From Dyadobacter sp. SG02 (GTDB taxonomy: Bacteria; Bacteroidota; Bacteroidia; Cytophagales; Spirosomataceae), in NCBI RefSeq assembly GCF_900109045.1, contig NZ_FNYL01000006.1, positions 428,717 through 492,716 on the forward strand: a stretch of 64,000 bases of DNA. The letters run 5' to 3'. Below the pieces are notes generated by a model that saw only the letters and a program-made list of their open reading frames with translations, made no database searches and was not told the origin of the DNA. Positions 32,379 through 41,069 of this stretch are shown here, piece by piece; within the stretch, counting starts at the first letter, position 1; every line of letters starts with the position of its first letter. A program made the position numbers and the translations under genes.

Positions 32379-33551
32379 ATGAAATTTCTATACACTGCCA
32401 TTTTTTTGTTGACAATCCTAGATGCGTTTGCGCAGGTGGAAAAAGGACACAATATTTATTCAGGTAATTTGTCCGTCGATTATTGGAATTTCTCGCAGCC
32501 CGGATCTAAAACTGCAACCTGGAACCCACGCTTAGGTTTAGAAATACATCATTTTACAAAGCCTGGCCTGGCGATTGGTATCGAATTAAACCACCGATAC
32601 TTTTCCCAGTCGATGAACTTTGTTGAGAACGGTGCATCAAGACCCGGACGAGGACATGAATTGTCAGTTATACCCCAGATCAGAAAATATTGGAAAGTCT
32701 CGCCATTCTTTGTCTATGCAGGGGCGGGATTAAATCTCTCCCGATCTTCACAAAAGGTCTATTTTGAGGATGAAAGTGTAAGATACTCTGATTATAAGTA
32801 TAAAGCTTTCGGCATTGTACCCCAAGCACGTCTTGGCATTCTGTATCCCATCAACAAACGTTTATCCATCGAAGCCGCGGCAATATCGAATGTCTATCCT
32901 GCTTCATTTGAAAGGCTACAACTCGGCTTAGTAATCGCTTCTAATGGTGATAATGCCAGGCAGGTCAAATCCATGGACGGTGTTTTGTCACCGGGGCGAT
33001 GGATCTTGTCAGGTACTTTCAAGTTTAGTTATGATGAAACGCGCAGTTATGACCAGGAAGTGAGTGAGTATTATGAAAATTCGGGAACGCTGGTGCGGGT
33101 CGGGACAGGTGTTTTTATTTCAGACAGGATTCTGATAGGAACAGATTTTACAGTTGGTTTTCGTGATAGTGCTATAAATGACCAGGTTTCCGTAGGAGTG
33201 ATGAGTAATGGCTCGAAAAAGCCTTGGTCTTTTGGATTACGCCCTTATTTGAGAAAGTACCTGAGTGATATGCGCTTGGTACCTTATTGGGAAGTGGGCA
33301 CAGGTTACAGCCGGATAATGGGCGGAGTCGGTGCTACGAATACTTATTCGGCCGATGGAAGCTTTGGTTTAGCCTATATTTTCGGAAGGCGCTGGCTTTT
33401 ACATGCAAAACTGGCTGGGATGACGGTAGGGTATAGTAGCTTTCCAAATAATAAATCAGAGAACGCGACATTGCTGGGCGGTGAGAAGATTTCGGCGCTT
33501 TTTGACGCGAGCCTTAAACCTGCAATAACTCTCGTGTATGCTTTTAAGTGA
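32379..33551 (+). CDS. Outer-membrane beta-barrel protein (390 aa)
   Basis: The start is ATG 32379 because it gives a signal peptide (MKFLYTAIFLLTILDAFAQ). The mature protein seems to contain two barrel-like halves: residues ~20-220 (NPRLGLEIHHFTKPGLAIGI...VYAGAGLNLS) and ~230-390 (VRVGTGVFISDRILIGTDF...YWEVGTGYSR). It ends ITLVYAFK, a closing strand. It is preceded closely by another barrel gene on the same strand. No substrate or named family. Confidence 0.65.
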   Translation: MKFLYTAIFLLTILDAFAQVEKGHNIYSGNLSVDYWNFSQPGSKTATWNPRLGLEIHHFTKPGLAIGIELNHRYFSQSMNFVENGASRPGRGHELSVIPQIRKYWKVSPFFVYAGAGLNLSRSSQKVYFEDESVRYSDYKYKAFGIVPQARLGILYPINKRLSIEAAAISNVYPASFERLQLGLVIASNGDNARQVKSMDGVLSPGRWILSGTFKFSYDETRSYDQEVSEYYENSGTLVRVGTGVFISDRILIGTDFTVGFRDSAINDQVSVGVMSNGSKKPWSFGLRPYLRKYLSDMRLVPYWEVGTGYSRIMGGVGATNTYSADGSFGLAYIFGRRWLLHAKLAGMTVGYSSFPNNKSENATLLGGEKISALFDASLKPAITLVYAFK

Positions 33552-33630
33552 CTCACACGAATTACTTGTCGCAGTCTTTCTCAAATCTTGTTGTGAGAAG
33601 TTTCACTTAATGATTTGAGTTGCGTTGGTT

Positions 33631-33915
33631 TCACCTGACGCAAAGACGGAATTCTCCGTCGTTATGGATGTTTGCCATAAGCTCATTGGCTGTCCGAGTA
33701 AGCATTCCAAAGCTAACACTCTGTCTTTTTTCACCATCTGATCCAATCGACTCGATGATCTAAAAAAGCCCAGGCAAAAACTGCATCTTTCGATCTTTAG
33801 GCCAGATGTAGGAGGGGACTTTCCTAGCCCAGCCTTGGATCGCGCGATGCTCATAAGTGCCTGTTACTGGAATAAGACACTGGTTCTGCCTGATTCGATG
33901 CGCTAGGAGCGCGTG
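33631..33915 (-). pseudogene. SOS-response-associated peptidase (SRAP/HMCES-like) remnant
   Basis: The minus-strand frame reads RIRQNQCLIPVTGTYEHR, then KVPSYIWPKDRKMQFLPGLF, an in-frame TAG at 33760-33762, then SFGMLTRTANELMANIHNDGE and a TGA. The order CLIPVTGFYEHR, PY.I..KDR..F..AGL and T.LT..ANE.M..IHN is that of YedK/HMCES SRAP proteins, which crosslink to abasic sites. The N-terminus with the catalytic Cys2 and the C-terminal end are missing. The rest of 33552-34065 holds no gene I can support. Confidence 0.6.
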
Positions 33916-34101
33916 TCGCCCAGAACGGCCGCAGGAGCATCGGGAGCCTTTTCCGTATGTTGGCGAGGAGGTAAAGATTTCCAGCAAAGAAGGATTCGGA
34001 AATAACTGAACAAACCGGAAATCTATAAGTACTGCCCGGAAAGTTGCAAGCCGCTTACCCGCGCTGTGCGGAAATTTGCTATGTACTTAAACAAAATAGC
34101 A

Positions 34102-34866
34102 ATGAGCACAACAAACGAATCTAAAATTGTCCTGGTAACCGGCGGCAGCCGTGGGATCGGGAAAAGCATCGCCCTTCATCTAGCCAAACGCGGCATCGGA
34201 GTCATTTTGACCTACAACAGCAATGCTAATCAGGCAAATGCCGTAGTCGATACGATCAAAGGTGCCGGTGGTAAAGCAGTCGCGTTGCAGCTGGACGCTT
34301 CTAAAACTGCCTCTTTCGGCGACTTTGCCGTTCAGGTTTCGCAGGTACTTAAAACTGAATGGGACAGGAACGACTTCGACTATCTGGTGAACAATGCAGG
34401 CATTGCCCAGCGAACGCTCATTCAGGACACTACTGAGGAAATCTTCGATGAACTGGTCGATACCAATTTTAAAGGGGTATTTTTCCTGACACAGAGACTT
34501 ATGCCTCTGATCACCGACGGCGGTCAGATTGTAAATATTTCGTCCGGCCTCGCACGATTTGCATTTCCAGGCGTTGCGGTATACGGGGCGCTCAAAGCGG
34601 CGACCGAAGGCCTTACGCGCTACTTTGCGAAGGAATATGCTGCGCGGAGAATTCGTGTGAACAGTGTGGCGCCGGGTGCTATCGACACCGAATTCGGGGG
34701 AGGGAAGGGCGATGAGAGCCACCGCAATCAGATCGCTTCGATGACGGCGCTCGGGCGACTCGGGCTGGCCGATGACGTAGGTGCTTTCGTGGCATCCCTG
34801 CTTTCGGAAGACAGCCGTTTTGTCAATGCGCAGCGTATAGAGGTTTCCGGCGGCATTTATATCTAG
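34102..34866 (+). CDS. SDR family oxidoreductase
   Basis: A classical short-chain dehydrogenase/reductase of 254 residues from ATG 34102 (MSTTNESKIVLVTGGSRGIG). The NAD(P) motif TGGSRGIG, the NNAG segment (YLVNNAG), catalytic Ser (NISSGLARF) and YGALK (Tyr and Lys) are all present, with the VAPGAIDTEF loop after. Upstream in-frame ATGs (34081) are possible but give an unusual N-terminal extension. It lies just before a second, atypical SDR gene and an AraC-type regulator, on the same strand. The substrate is unknown. Confidence 0.85.
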   Translation: MSTTNESKIVLVTGGSRGIGKSIALHLAKRGIGVILTYNSNANQANAVVDTIKGAGGKAVALQLDASKTASFGDFAVQVSQVLKTEWDRNDFDYLVNNAGIAQRTLIQDTTEEIFDELVDTNFKGVFFLTQRLMPLITDGGQIVNISSGLARFAFPGVAVYGALKAATEGLTRYFAKEYAARRIRVNSVAPGAIDTEFGGGKGDESHRNQIASMTALGRLGLADDVGAFVASLLSEDSRFVNAQRIEVSGGIYI

Positions 34867-34893
34867 GTGTCACTAACTAAAGAACATTCGATC

Positions 34894-35496
34894 ATGAAAC
34901 GAACAATCATCGTATTCGGGGCCAGCGGCACGATAGGTACCGCGGTCTCGGCGAGATTCGAGCAGGAAGGCCATCAAGTCGTACGTGTCGGCCGTTCGTC
35001 AGGCGACTACAAAGCAGACATTACAGACGTCGCGAGCATGGAAGCTGTTTTTAAGGCAGTAAAGCATTTCGACGCCATCGCCAATGCGGCCGGAGACGTG
35101 GCTTCGCATCCGCTTGAAGAGATCACAGATGAAAGCATTGGTTTTTCAATAGGCAACAAGATGTTGGGACAGGTAAATCTGGTGCGGACAGCATTGCCGT
35201 ATATCGCCGACAAGGGCGCATTCGCGTTGATTTCGGGCGTGCTGACCAACGAACCCATATTAGGTGGCGTTATCGGTACCATGGTAAACGGCGCGGTTGA
35301 GGGGTTTGTCAAAGCGGCCGCGCATGAAATGCCGCGCGGCATCCGGATCAACTGCATTAGCCCTACGGTACTGGCGGAATCTCCGGCGTATCACCCTTAC
35401 TTTCCCGGCTTTGTCCCGGTTGCCGCCAGCCAGGTGGCGATTGCCTATGAGCGGGCGATATTTGGAATCATTAACGGGCGGGTGATTAGTGTGTAA
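34894..35496 (+). CDS. Atypical short SDR lacking the YxxxK pair
   Basis: 200 residues starting MKRTIIVFGASGTIGTAV. It has a Rossmann nucleotide motif (GASGTIG) and the SDR segments NAAGDV, ALISGVL and INCISPTVLAES. The catalytic positions read G-TMV-N (GTMVNGAVEGFVKAA) where classical SDRs have Y-xxx-K. This is a known short subgroup with the same substitution, so the change is not decay. It begins 28 bases after the first SDR and is probably co-transcribed. It may bind NAD(P) without classical catalysis. Confidence 0.75.
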   Translation: MKRTIIVFGASGTIGTAVSARFEQEGHQVVRVGRSSGDYKADITDVASMEAVFKAVKHFDAIANAAGDVASHPLEEITDESIGFSIGNKMLGQVNLVRTALPYIADKGAFALISGVLTNEPILGGVIGTMVNGAVEGFVKAAAHEMPRGIRINCISPTVLAESPAYHPYFPGFVPVAASQVAIAYERAIFGIINGRVISV

Positions 35497-35538
35497 ATGC
35501 GTTTTTGAGTAATTTAGTTAAAGACCCGTGAATGAGCC

Positions 35539-36444
35539 ATGCAGCAGTCTTTTGTAGATATCAATACTATCGGCGGGCTCCATAAACTCTATGGATGCGA
35601 TCCGCCCCAACATCCCCTGGTTTCTTTCCTGCAACTTCAGGAGATCAGCAGGGATAACTTCCCGGAAAAAGAAACTGCTTTCCGGCTGGGATTTTACGCG
35701 GTTTACCTCAAACAATTGAAAGGATCGATGGGTTATGGCCGGTCTGTTTATGATTTTGACCAAGGCACGCTCGTATTTACTGCTCCCGGCCAGGCTGTTA
35801 CTACGCAGCGATACCTGTCTTATGACGAGGGCTGGGGGCTGTTTTTCCATCCCGATTTACTTTACCGGACAGATTTGGGCAAAAAGATGCATGCGTACTC
35901 GTTTTTCCAGTACGACGCCAACGAAGCGCTTCATTTGTCCGAAGGTGAAAAGAAAACACTGCGGCAATGCGCCGAGAATGTCAGGACGGAGTATTCGCAA
36001 AATATCGACAAGCATTCGCAGCAGCTGATCGTCAACAACCTGGAATTGCTCCTGAATTACTGCACACGGTTTTACGACAGGCAGTTTTTTACGCGGTCCA
36101 AACCCAGTCAGGACATTGTTCAGAGCTTTGAGCAGCTGCTGGTGGAGTATTTCTCCAAGGATTCATTGATTGAGGATGGGCTTCCCGATGTGAAATACTT
36201 TGCATTACGGCTGAACCTGTCCAGTGACTATCTGTCGGATCTTTTGAACAGGTACACGGGCAAGAGTACCATCGAGCACATTCATCTACAACTGGTGGAC
36301 AAAGCGAAATCCATGCTGTGGGGCACGGGGAAAAATATCAGTGAGATTGCTTATGATCTGGGTTTTGAGCATCCGTCCCACTTCACCAAAGTATTTAAAC
36401 ACAAGACAGGAAAAACGCCGTCGGAGTTCAGGCAGTTGAACTGA
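35539..36444 (+). CDS. AraC family transcriptional regulator
   Basis: A 301-residue regulator. The N-terminal ~180 residues are a cupin-like sensing domain (FDQGTLVFTAPGQAV, GWGLFFHPDLLY). The C-terminal two helix-turn-helix motifs (about 205-301) carry LRLNLSSDYLSDLLNRYTG and the signature AYDLGFEHPSHFTKVFKHKTGKTP. It sits downstream of two SDR genes and upstream of a secreted alpha/beta hydrolase on the same strand, which are the likely targets. Effector unknown. Confidence 0.9.
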   Translation: MQQSFVDINTIGGLHKLYGCDPPQHPLVSFLQLQEISRDNFPEKETAFRLGFYAVYLKQLKGSMGYGRSVYDFDQGTLVFTAPGQAVTTQRYLSYDEGWGLFFHPDLLYRTDLGKKMHAYSFFQYDANEALHLSEGEKKTLRQCAENVRTEYSQNIDKHSQQLIVNNLELLLNYCTRFYDRQFFTRSKPSQDIVQSFEQLLVEYFSKDSLIEDGLPDVKYFALRLNLSSDYLSDLLNRYTGKSTIEHIHLQLVDKAKSMLWGTGKNISEIAYDLGFEHPSHFTKVFKHKTGKTPSEFRQLN

Positions 36445-36485
36445 GCGCATTATAATTACTTGATAAAGGCATTAAAAGATCAGCT

Positions 36486-37280
36486 ATGAAAACGAACACA
36501 AATTCTTGTATCAGGGTGCCTGTGGTATTCCTTGCCTGTTTAATGATCGTCGCCGGGCCAGGCTTATTTGCGCAGGAAACGGCCAAGGTCAGCAACGTCG
36601 TGCTGGTACATGGCGCTTTCGTGGATGGCTCCGGCTGGAAACCTGTTTATGATATATTAGTTAAAAAAGGCTACAAGGTCAGCGTTGCCCAGACAACGCT
36701 GACTACATTCGACGCGGATGTGGCTGCGGTACAGCGCATTATAGACGCAAATGACGGCCCCTGCATACTGGTAGGCCATAGTTACGGTGGCGCGGTGATC
36801 ACATCCGCGGGCAATAACGCCAAAGTTTCCGGACTGGTTTACATTGCGGCGCACGCGCCCGACGAGGGTGAATCGGAGGCCGATAATGGCAAGACTTTTC
36901 CTGCGACCTATAAATCATTGATCAAGGGAAAGGACGGCTGGGACTACATCGATCCTAAAATGTTTGCCGCAGATTTTGCGGCTGACCTTCCGTCGGCAAC
37001 GGCAAATTTTATGGCCAATTCTCAAAAACCCACTGCCGACGTTGTTTTCCACGCCATCATCCGAAACCCGGCATGGAAAACCAAACCTGTCTGGTATATG
37101 GTAGCAAAATCCGACCGGATCATCAACCCGGATTTGGAGCGTATGTATGCCAAAAGGGCGAATAGCATTAAAACCGTGGAAGCGGAAGGGGCAAGCCACA
37201 GTGTTTTTGTAAGCCAAGCAAAGCAGGTCGCGGATTTGATTATCAATGCGGCAACGTATTCGAAGGAGAAGAAACTATAG
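36486..37280 (+). CDS. Exported alpha/beta hydrolase
   Basis: 264 residues with a signal peptide (VFLACLMIVAGPGLFAQ). The hydrolase core starts NVVLVHGAFVDGSGW (oxyanion HG). The nucleophile elbow is GHSYGGAV (Ser ~101), a possible acid is in MVAKSDRIINPD, and EGASHSVFVS supplies the histidine. It resembles the periplasmic hydrolases of the esterase/haloperoxidase-like group. It is 41 bases downstream of the AraC gene and is a likely target of it. Substrate unknown. Confidence 0.85.
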   Translation: MKTNTNSCIRVPVVFLACLMIVAGPGLFAQETAKVSNVVLVHGAFVDGSGWKPVYDILVKKGYKVSVAQTTLTTFDADVAAVQRIIDANDGPCILVGHSYGGAVITSAGNNAKVSGLVYIAAHAPDEGESEADNGKTFPATYKSLIKGKDGWDYIDPKMFAADFAADLPSATANFMANSQKPTADVVFHAIIRNPAWKTKPVWYMVAKSDRIINPDLERMYAKRANSIKTVEAEGASHSVFVSQAKQVADLIINAATYSKEKKL

Positions 37281-37466
37281 AGAACCCAATCCAAGTTGCC
37301 ACCTATCCAACTTTTCAGCTGTTGGAAAGAAATTAATCAAGTTTATGTTTTGCCTTCCAAAGGGGAATTGCCCAAAAACGGCTTGACGTTATTTCGTAAT
37401 GAACTGCATTTTATACCACCATCACTGTTTATTATTCTCCTTTGTCCCACAATCTTCGTAAAGCCA

Positions 37467-37675
37467 TCAGCCAGCGCTTGTCATTTCAATCGTTTCCCCA
37501 ATCTGCGGAAGAAAAAAGTTTAATCCACTCATTTGATAAGCAAATCTGGCCTGATCCTGATCGATCTTAATGGCGTCGAATGTGTTATAATGCACAGCTA
37601 CCACATTATTTGTGGCAACAAAGCTGCTTTGGTGGACAGGAAGAAAGGTGTTACATATTCCCCACATTTGCGAGA
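37467..37675 (-). pseudogene. MBL-fold metal-dependent hydrolase remnant (C-terminal)
   Basis: The minus-strand frame reads NNVVAVHYNTFDAIKIDQDQ, then SGLNFFLPQIGETIEM. The 'vvavHYNTF..I.ID' segment with a closing 'L..G..I.M' is the C-terminal end of the UlaG/YtkL-like (UPF0173) metallo-beta-lactamase-fold hydrolases, where the His is a metal ligand. Residues before it are scrambled by frameshift (FLSTKAALL in another frame), and the metal-binding N-terminal half is missing. It abuts another 5'-truncated gene at ~37675, so a deletion or insertion joined them. Confidence 0.55.
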
Positions 37676-38496
37676 TGAACGGATATGTAGTGGCCGGCCG
37701 GCTGGACGTGGTCGGGTGTGAGCGGAAACAAAACGAGCAGCTCACGGGGGGAGGAAGATTACTGGGCAATTAAGTTGACCTCCGGTGGCAGCATTCAATG
37801 GAATAGGACTGTCGGGGGCGCATTGAGCGAATATTTATATAGCATGTGTCAGACTTCGGACGGCGGATTTTTGCTGGGAGGCGGCTCTACGTCCCTTCCA
37901 GGAGGAGATAAAACCGGCCCGGCTATGGGCTACGGCGAGTTCTGGATTGTCAAGATGTCTTCCAGCGGCACGATTCAGTGGGAAAAGACTTTTGGTGGTG
38001 GGGGTGGTGAACGGTGTACTTCGGTATCTCAATTACCCGACCGCGGCTATATTGTGGGAGGTTTTCCTGGTCGGGCATCGGACCGCACAAAACTCAGAAC
38101 TCCAAGGGGGGGGATGATTTCTGGATTATCCGGTTGCGTGCAGATGGAACCCGGTTATGGGACCGCATTTTTGGCGGGCCTTTGTCGGATTTGATGGAGT
38201 GTCTTCGGCCAACTTCCGACAACGGCTTTATCGTAGGGGGGCGATCTGCATCCCCGGCCGGACAAGACAAATCTCAAAACGTTTTTGGTGACGAAGACTT
38301 CTGGGTGGTTAAGCTCTCGTCGGAGGGCCCGCTACCGGTTACACTCTCGCATTTCGATGTTCGCAAGGAAGAAAAAACCGCACAACTGAATTGGGCGACC
38401 GCGTTCGATGGCGCGGCGGCCATACTGAAAATTCCGCCGACCACCCTGGCTTCCAAAATGAAGAAGCTGGGAATCAAGCGGAATTTCAGTATTTAA
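37676..38496 (+). pseudogene. T9SS repeat-protein remnant fused to a Fis-type HTH tail
   Basis: Repeats of the form 'GNKTSSSRGEEDYWAIKLTS', 'GGSIQWNRTVGGALSEY' and 'TSDGGFLLGG' are the Bacteroidota surface-protein WVVKL/TIQWDKT repeats. The 5' end is missing, and frameshifts lie near 37700 and near 38062. The C-terminal linker EGPLPVTLSHFDVRKEEK (which normally precedes a T9SS domain) runs, after ATAFDG, straight into AAILKIPPTTLASKMKKLGI. That is the Fis/HTH_8 helix-turn-helix of sigma-54 activators. The join near 38410 is in frame. It looks like a deletion scar between two unrelated genes. Confidence 0.6.
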
Positions 38497-38512
38497 AAAT
38501 CGATTAGTTACC

Positions 38513-39268
38513 TTACAGCGTGGCCATTCCGCCGTCGATGATCAATTCGGTACCGAGCAGGAACCGCGACTCGTCGGAAGCGAAATACACGGCGGCATTG
38601 GCGATTTCTTCGGGTGCACCGAATCGGCCTGCGGGGATCTGTGCGGCAATGCTCTCGCCGATCTGTTTGAATGCATCTTCGGAAATACCGAATTTGTCGG
38701 GCGTATGCAGCGGGGTCGTAACCGGGCCTGGGCTAATGGCATTTACGCGGATTTTTCTGGACACCAGTTCCGCCGATAGGTTCTTGGCAAGGGTGAGAAG
38801 CGCTGCTTTCGATGCCGCGTACACGCTGGCACCTGGCATACCCACGTGTGCATTGATCGAAGTATTTAAAATAATCGATCCGCCGTCATTCACCAGCGGC
38901 AACAATGCCTGGATCGTGAAATAGGCGCCTTTAAAATTGATATCCAGGATCTTATCAAAGAATTCCTCACTCACCTGGTCCACCGGCGCAAACTGCGCGA
39001 TGCCTGCATTGATGAAGAGAATATCCACTTTCGGGGTAACCGCTTCCACCTGTGCTTTCAGCGATTGAATATCCTCCCATTTGCCCGCGTCTGAAACGAC
39101 ACCGTGCGCTTTGCTTCCGAGGGCTTGCTCGGCTTCTTTGTTGGCATCGGCATTACGGCCGGTAAAAATAACTTCGGCGCCTTCCCCGATAAACGCCTGA
39201 ACGGTTGCTAAACCAATACCACTGTTACCGCCTGTAACTACTGCTGTTTTATGTGCTAATCTTGACAT
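38513..39268 (-). CDS. SDR family oxidoreductase
   Basis: 251 residues with all SDR signatures: TGGNSGIG (cofactor), INAGIAQ, catalytic Ser in ILNTSINAHV, YAASK (Tyr, Lys), and ISPGPVTTPLH. The C-terminus SDESRFLLGTELIIDGG is typical of the classical family. The gene lies downstream of a TetR regulator on the same strand. Two palindromes in the 86-base gap match one in front of tetR, so it is probably induced when TetR releases DNA. Substrate unknown. Confidence 0.88.
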   Translation of the reverse strand: MSRLAHKTAVVTGGNSGIGLATVQAFIGEGAEVIFTGRNADANKEAEQALGSKAHGVVSDAGKWEDIQSLKAQVEAVTPKVDILFINAGIAQFAPVDQVSEEFFDKILDINFKGAYFTIQALLPLVNDGGSIILNTSINAHVGMPGASVYAASKAALLTLAKNLSAELVSRKIRVNAISPGPVTTPLHTPDKFGISEDAFKQIGESIAAQIPAGRFGAPEEIANAAVYFASDESRFLLGTELIIDGGMATL

Positions 39269-39286
39269 GATCGTGTTTGCTTATGT

Positions 39287-39310
39287 GTTTTGTAATAATC
39301 GATACAAAAC
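39287..39310. promoter_or_regulatory. TetR-type operator 1
   Basis: Arms TTTTGTA (39288-39294) and TACAAAA (39303-39309), perfectly inverted around an 8-base centre, flanked by G and C. It lies 19 bases upstream of the SDR start. Confidence 0.7.
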
Positions 39311-39319
39311 TACGCATAT

Positions 39320-39343
39320 GTTTTGTAATGATCACTATAAAAC
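39320..39343. promoter_or_regulatory. TetR-type operator 2
   Basis: Arms TTTTGTA (39321-39327) and TATAAAA (39336-39342), same 8-base spacing as operator 1, one mismatch. It lies between the tetR stop and the SDR start. Confidence 0.65.
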
Positions 39344-39354
39344 TGAAAATAAAT

Positions 39355-39933
39355 TTATATGGCTGAAAGGATGGCGTCTAATGCGCTGTATAAGTGTTTC
39401 TTATCACTATTGGTAGCAGCTATTACTCGTACGCCCATGAAATTGATGTACAGGAAACTGGCAAGCATGTCGGCGTCTTTGTCCGCGGCGACTTCGCCGG
39501 ACGCCTGTCCCTTGCGGATCAGTTCTGCCAGTACCGAACGGATGTGATTTTCATTGTCGGCAGCAATTCTGAACACCTGGGTATCCTGGTTAGCCATTTC
39601 GGTGATCGTGTTCACCATAAAGCAGCCGCGGCGCTCGGGATCTTCCAAAGTGGAATCGATCAGCGTGGCCAGCAGGTACCGGATGATTTCCCGCACCGGC
39701 TTTTGCTCAGACACCGCCTGGCGCATCCACTCGTACTGCGATTGTAAGTAAGCTTGCAGGGCGGTAACGAACAGCTTGTGCTTGTCGCCGTAGGTCGCAT
39801 ACAGGCTCGGCGCATTGATTTCCATACTGGTCGTAAGGTCGGAAATAGAGGTACCGGCATATCCTTTCTTCCAAAAGACATCCATGGCTTTTTGCAAGCC
39901 GGCAGCTTCATCAAATTTCTTAGGTCGGGCCAT
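39355..39933 (-). CDS. TetR/AcrR family regulator
   Basis: 192 residues. The N-terminal HTH (ARPKKFDEAAGLQKAMDVFW, KGYAGTSISDL, APSLYATYGDKHKLF) is of the subgroup that regulates adjacent reductases. The C-terminal ligand domain ends ..AATNSDKKHLYSALDAILSAI. The gene is upstream of, and in the same direction as, an SDR oxidoreductase. Similar palindromes precede both genes (39287-39343 and 39939-39960), suggesting repression of both, including itself. Confidence 0.9.
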   Translation of the reverse strand: MARPKKFDEAAGLQKAMDVFWKKGYAGTSISDLTTSMEINAPSLYATYGDKHKLFVTALQAYLQSQYEWMRQAVSEQKPVREIIRYLLATLIDSTLEDPERRGCFMVNTITEMANQDTQVFRIAADNENHIRSVLAELIRKGQASGEVAADKDADMLASFLYINFMGVRVIAATNSDKKHLYSALDAILSAI

Positions 39934-39938
39934 TGCTG

Positions 39939-39960
39939 TTTTGTATCGTTCATTACATTA
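39939..39960. promoter_or_regulatory. TetR-type operator 3, upstream of tetR
   Basis: TTTTGTA (39939-39945), 8-base centre, TACATTA (39954-39960). Spacing is identical to the two operators before the SDR gene and the right arm is degenerate. It begins 6 bases upstream of the tetR start, fitting autoregulation. Confidence 0.55.
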
Positions 39961-40268
39961 ACAGCCAATATCAGGATTGGTTCCCCCAACTCCATCGACG
40001 ATATCTCGTTCGACTTGTAGAAAACAACGAAATATCGACTGTAAGTAATGACCGGATTAATTGTAATTATCTGATAATTAATAAAGTACCGTCCTGGTGC
40101 ATATTTTTACTTAATGTCAAGACTTTGCTGCCATCCGTGCCTTTGATCATTTGCTAATTCTTAAACCCTAGCTAATATGCGAAATTCCCCGATCCCGTTA
40201 AATGTTCCGCCGATTTCGGTGCTCCAAAGTGGTCTTTTTGACTGCAAGACAGATCATCCAATACCAAA
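39961..40268. other. Intergenic stretch beside truncated permease
   Basis: No gene seen. The minus-strand sequence directly after the permease stop (40268 downwards) does not continue the permease in any frame that I can recognise, so the rest of that gene has been lost rather than merely frameshifted. Confidence 0.4.
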
Positions 40269-41069
40269 TCATAAGTCTTCATATACACCGACCACTTTGA
40301 AATGTTTCGAATTGTCTATCCTGATAATTTTATTCAATGGGTCCACGTCTCCAAACAAGGCTTTTGCGACGGATTCGGACAGCAATGCAGATGTGGGGTT
40401 AGCAAAGCTGGCCGCCGTGCCCCGCAGCATTTTAAGCGACATCATCAACGGGAAATCGGGTTCAACGCAATTACCCTTTCTGGAAATTTTCTTGTTGCCA
40501 AATGCCAGAATGTAGTCCCTTGTCCATGACGACGAAGCGATGTAGGTAAAGTCACTGCCGTGATCGCTTTGCAGCGCCATTCTCATGGGCAGGGGCGTCG
40601 CAATCGTAGTATTGGTTACACCATTATAGGTCTGATGCTGCATGACGCGCGCAATACGGTCGTAATGCCGGTGGTATTTATTATATGAAAGTTCATCCCA
40701 CACCCAGAGGCCGATTAAGATAGCTGTGGTCATTCCGATAGATAACCCGAATATATTGATAGCCGAATAAGTACTGTTTTTGGCCAGGTTGCGGAAAGCA
40801 ACCTTTATGTAGTTGTGTATCATATATGTATGGCTGGGGTTTGGGTAGTTATTTGACTTTGCCCTGAGAAGAAGCGGACGCATTAAACTGAACACATCGT
40901 GGATGTAGCGCCACCTGGCCCTGCGTATCCCGACCGACCTTACACGTTCCTGAAAGAGCTGATTCAGATCATCTTCTAATTCATTGAGCAGATACGCGCT
41001 GCAAAACATTCTAAGAATTGACGTTGCCCAAACCGGAGGAGTGGGGTGGTCACGTTTGAATTGTTTCAT
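40269..41069 (-). pseudogene. ABC transporter permease (MacB/FtsX-like), 3'-truncated
   Basis: The start at 41069 overlaps the PadR stop (ATGA). It encodes a Bacteroidota 'permease prefix' domain (MKQFKRDHPTPPVWATSILR...NELEDDLNQLFQER), a first membrane helix (SAINIFGLSIGMTTAILIGL) and part of the periplasmic MacB-like domain. It stops after ~266 residues at HFKVVGVYEDL. A complete relative, as in the gene at 41543, has ~880 residues and four membrane helices, so two thirds are missing. It is unlikely to be a working permease. Confidence 0.8.
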
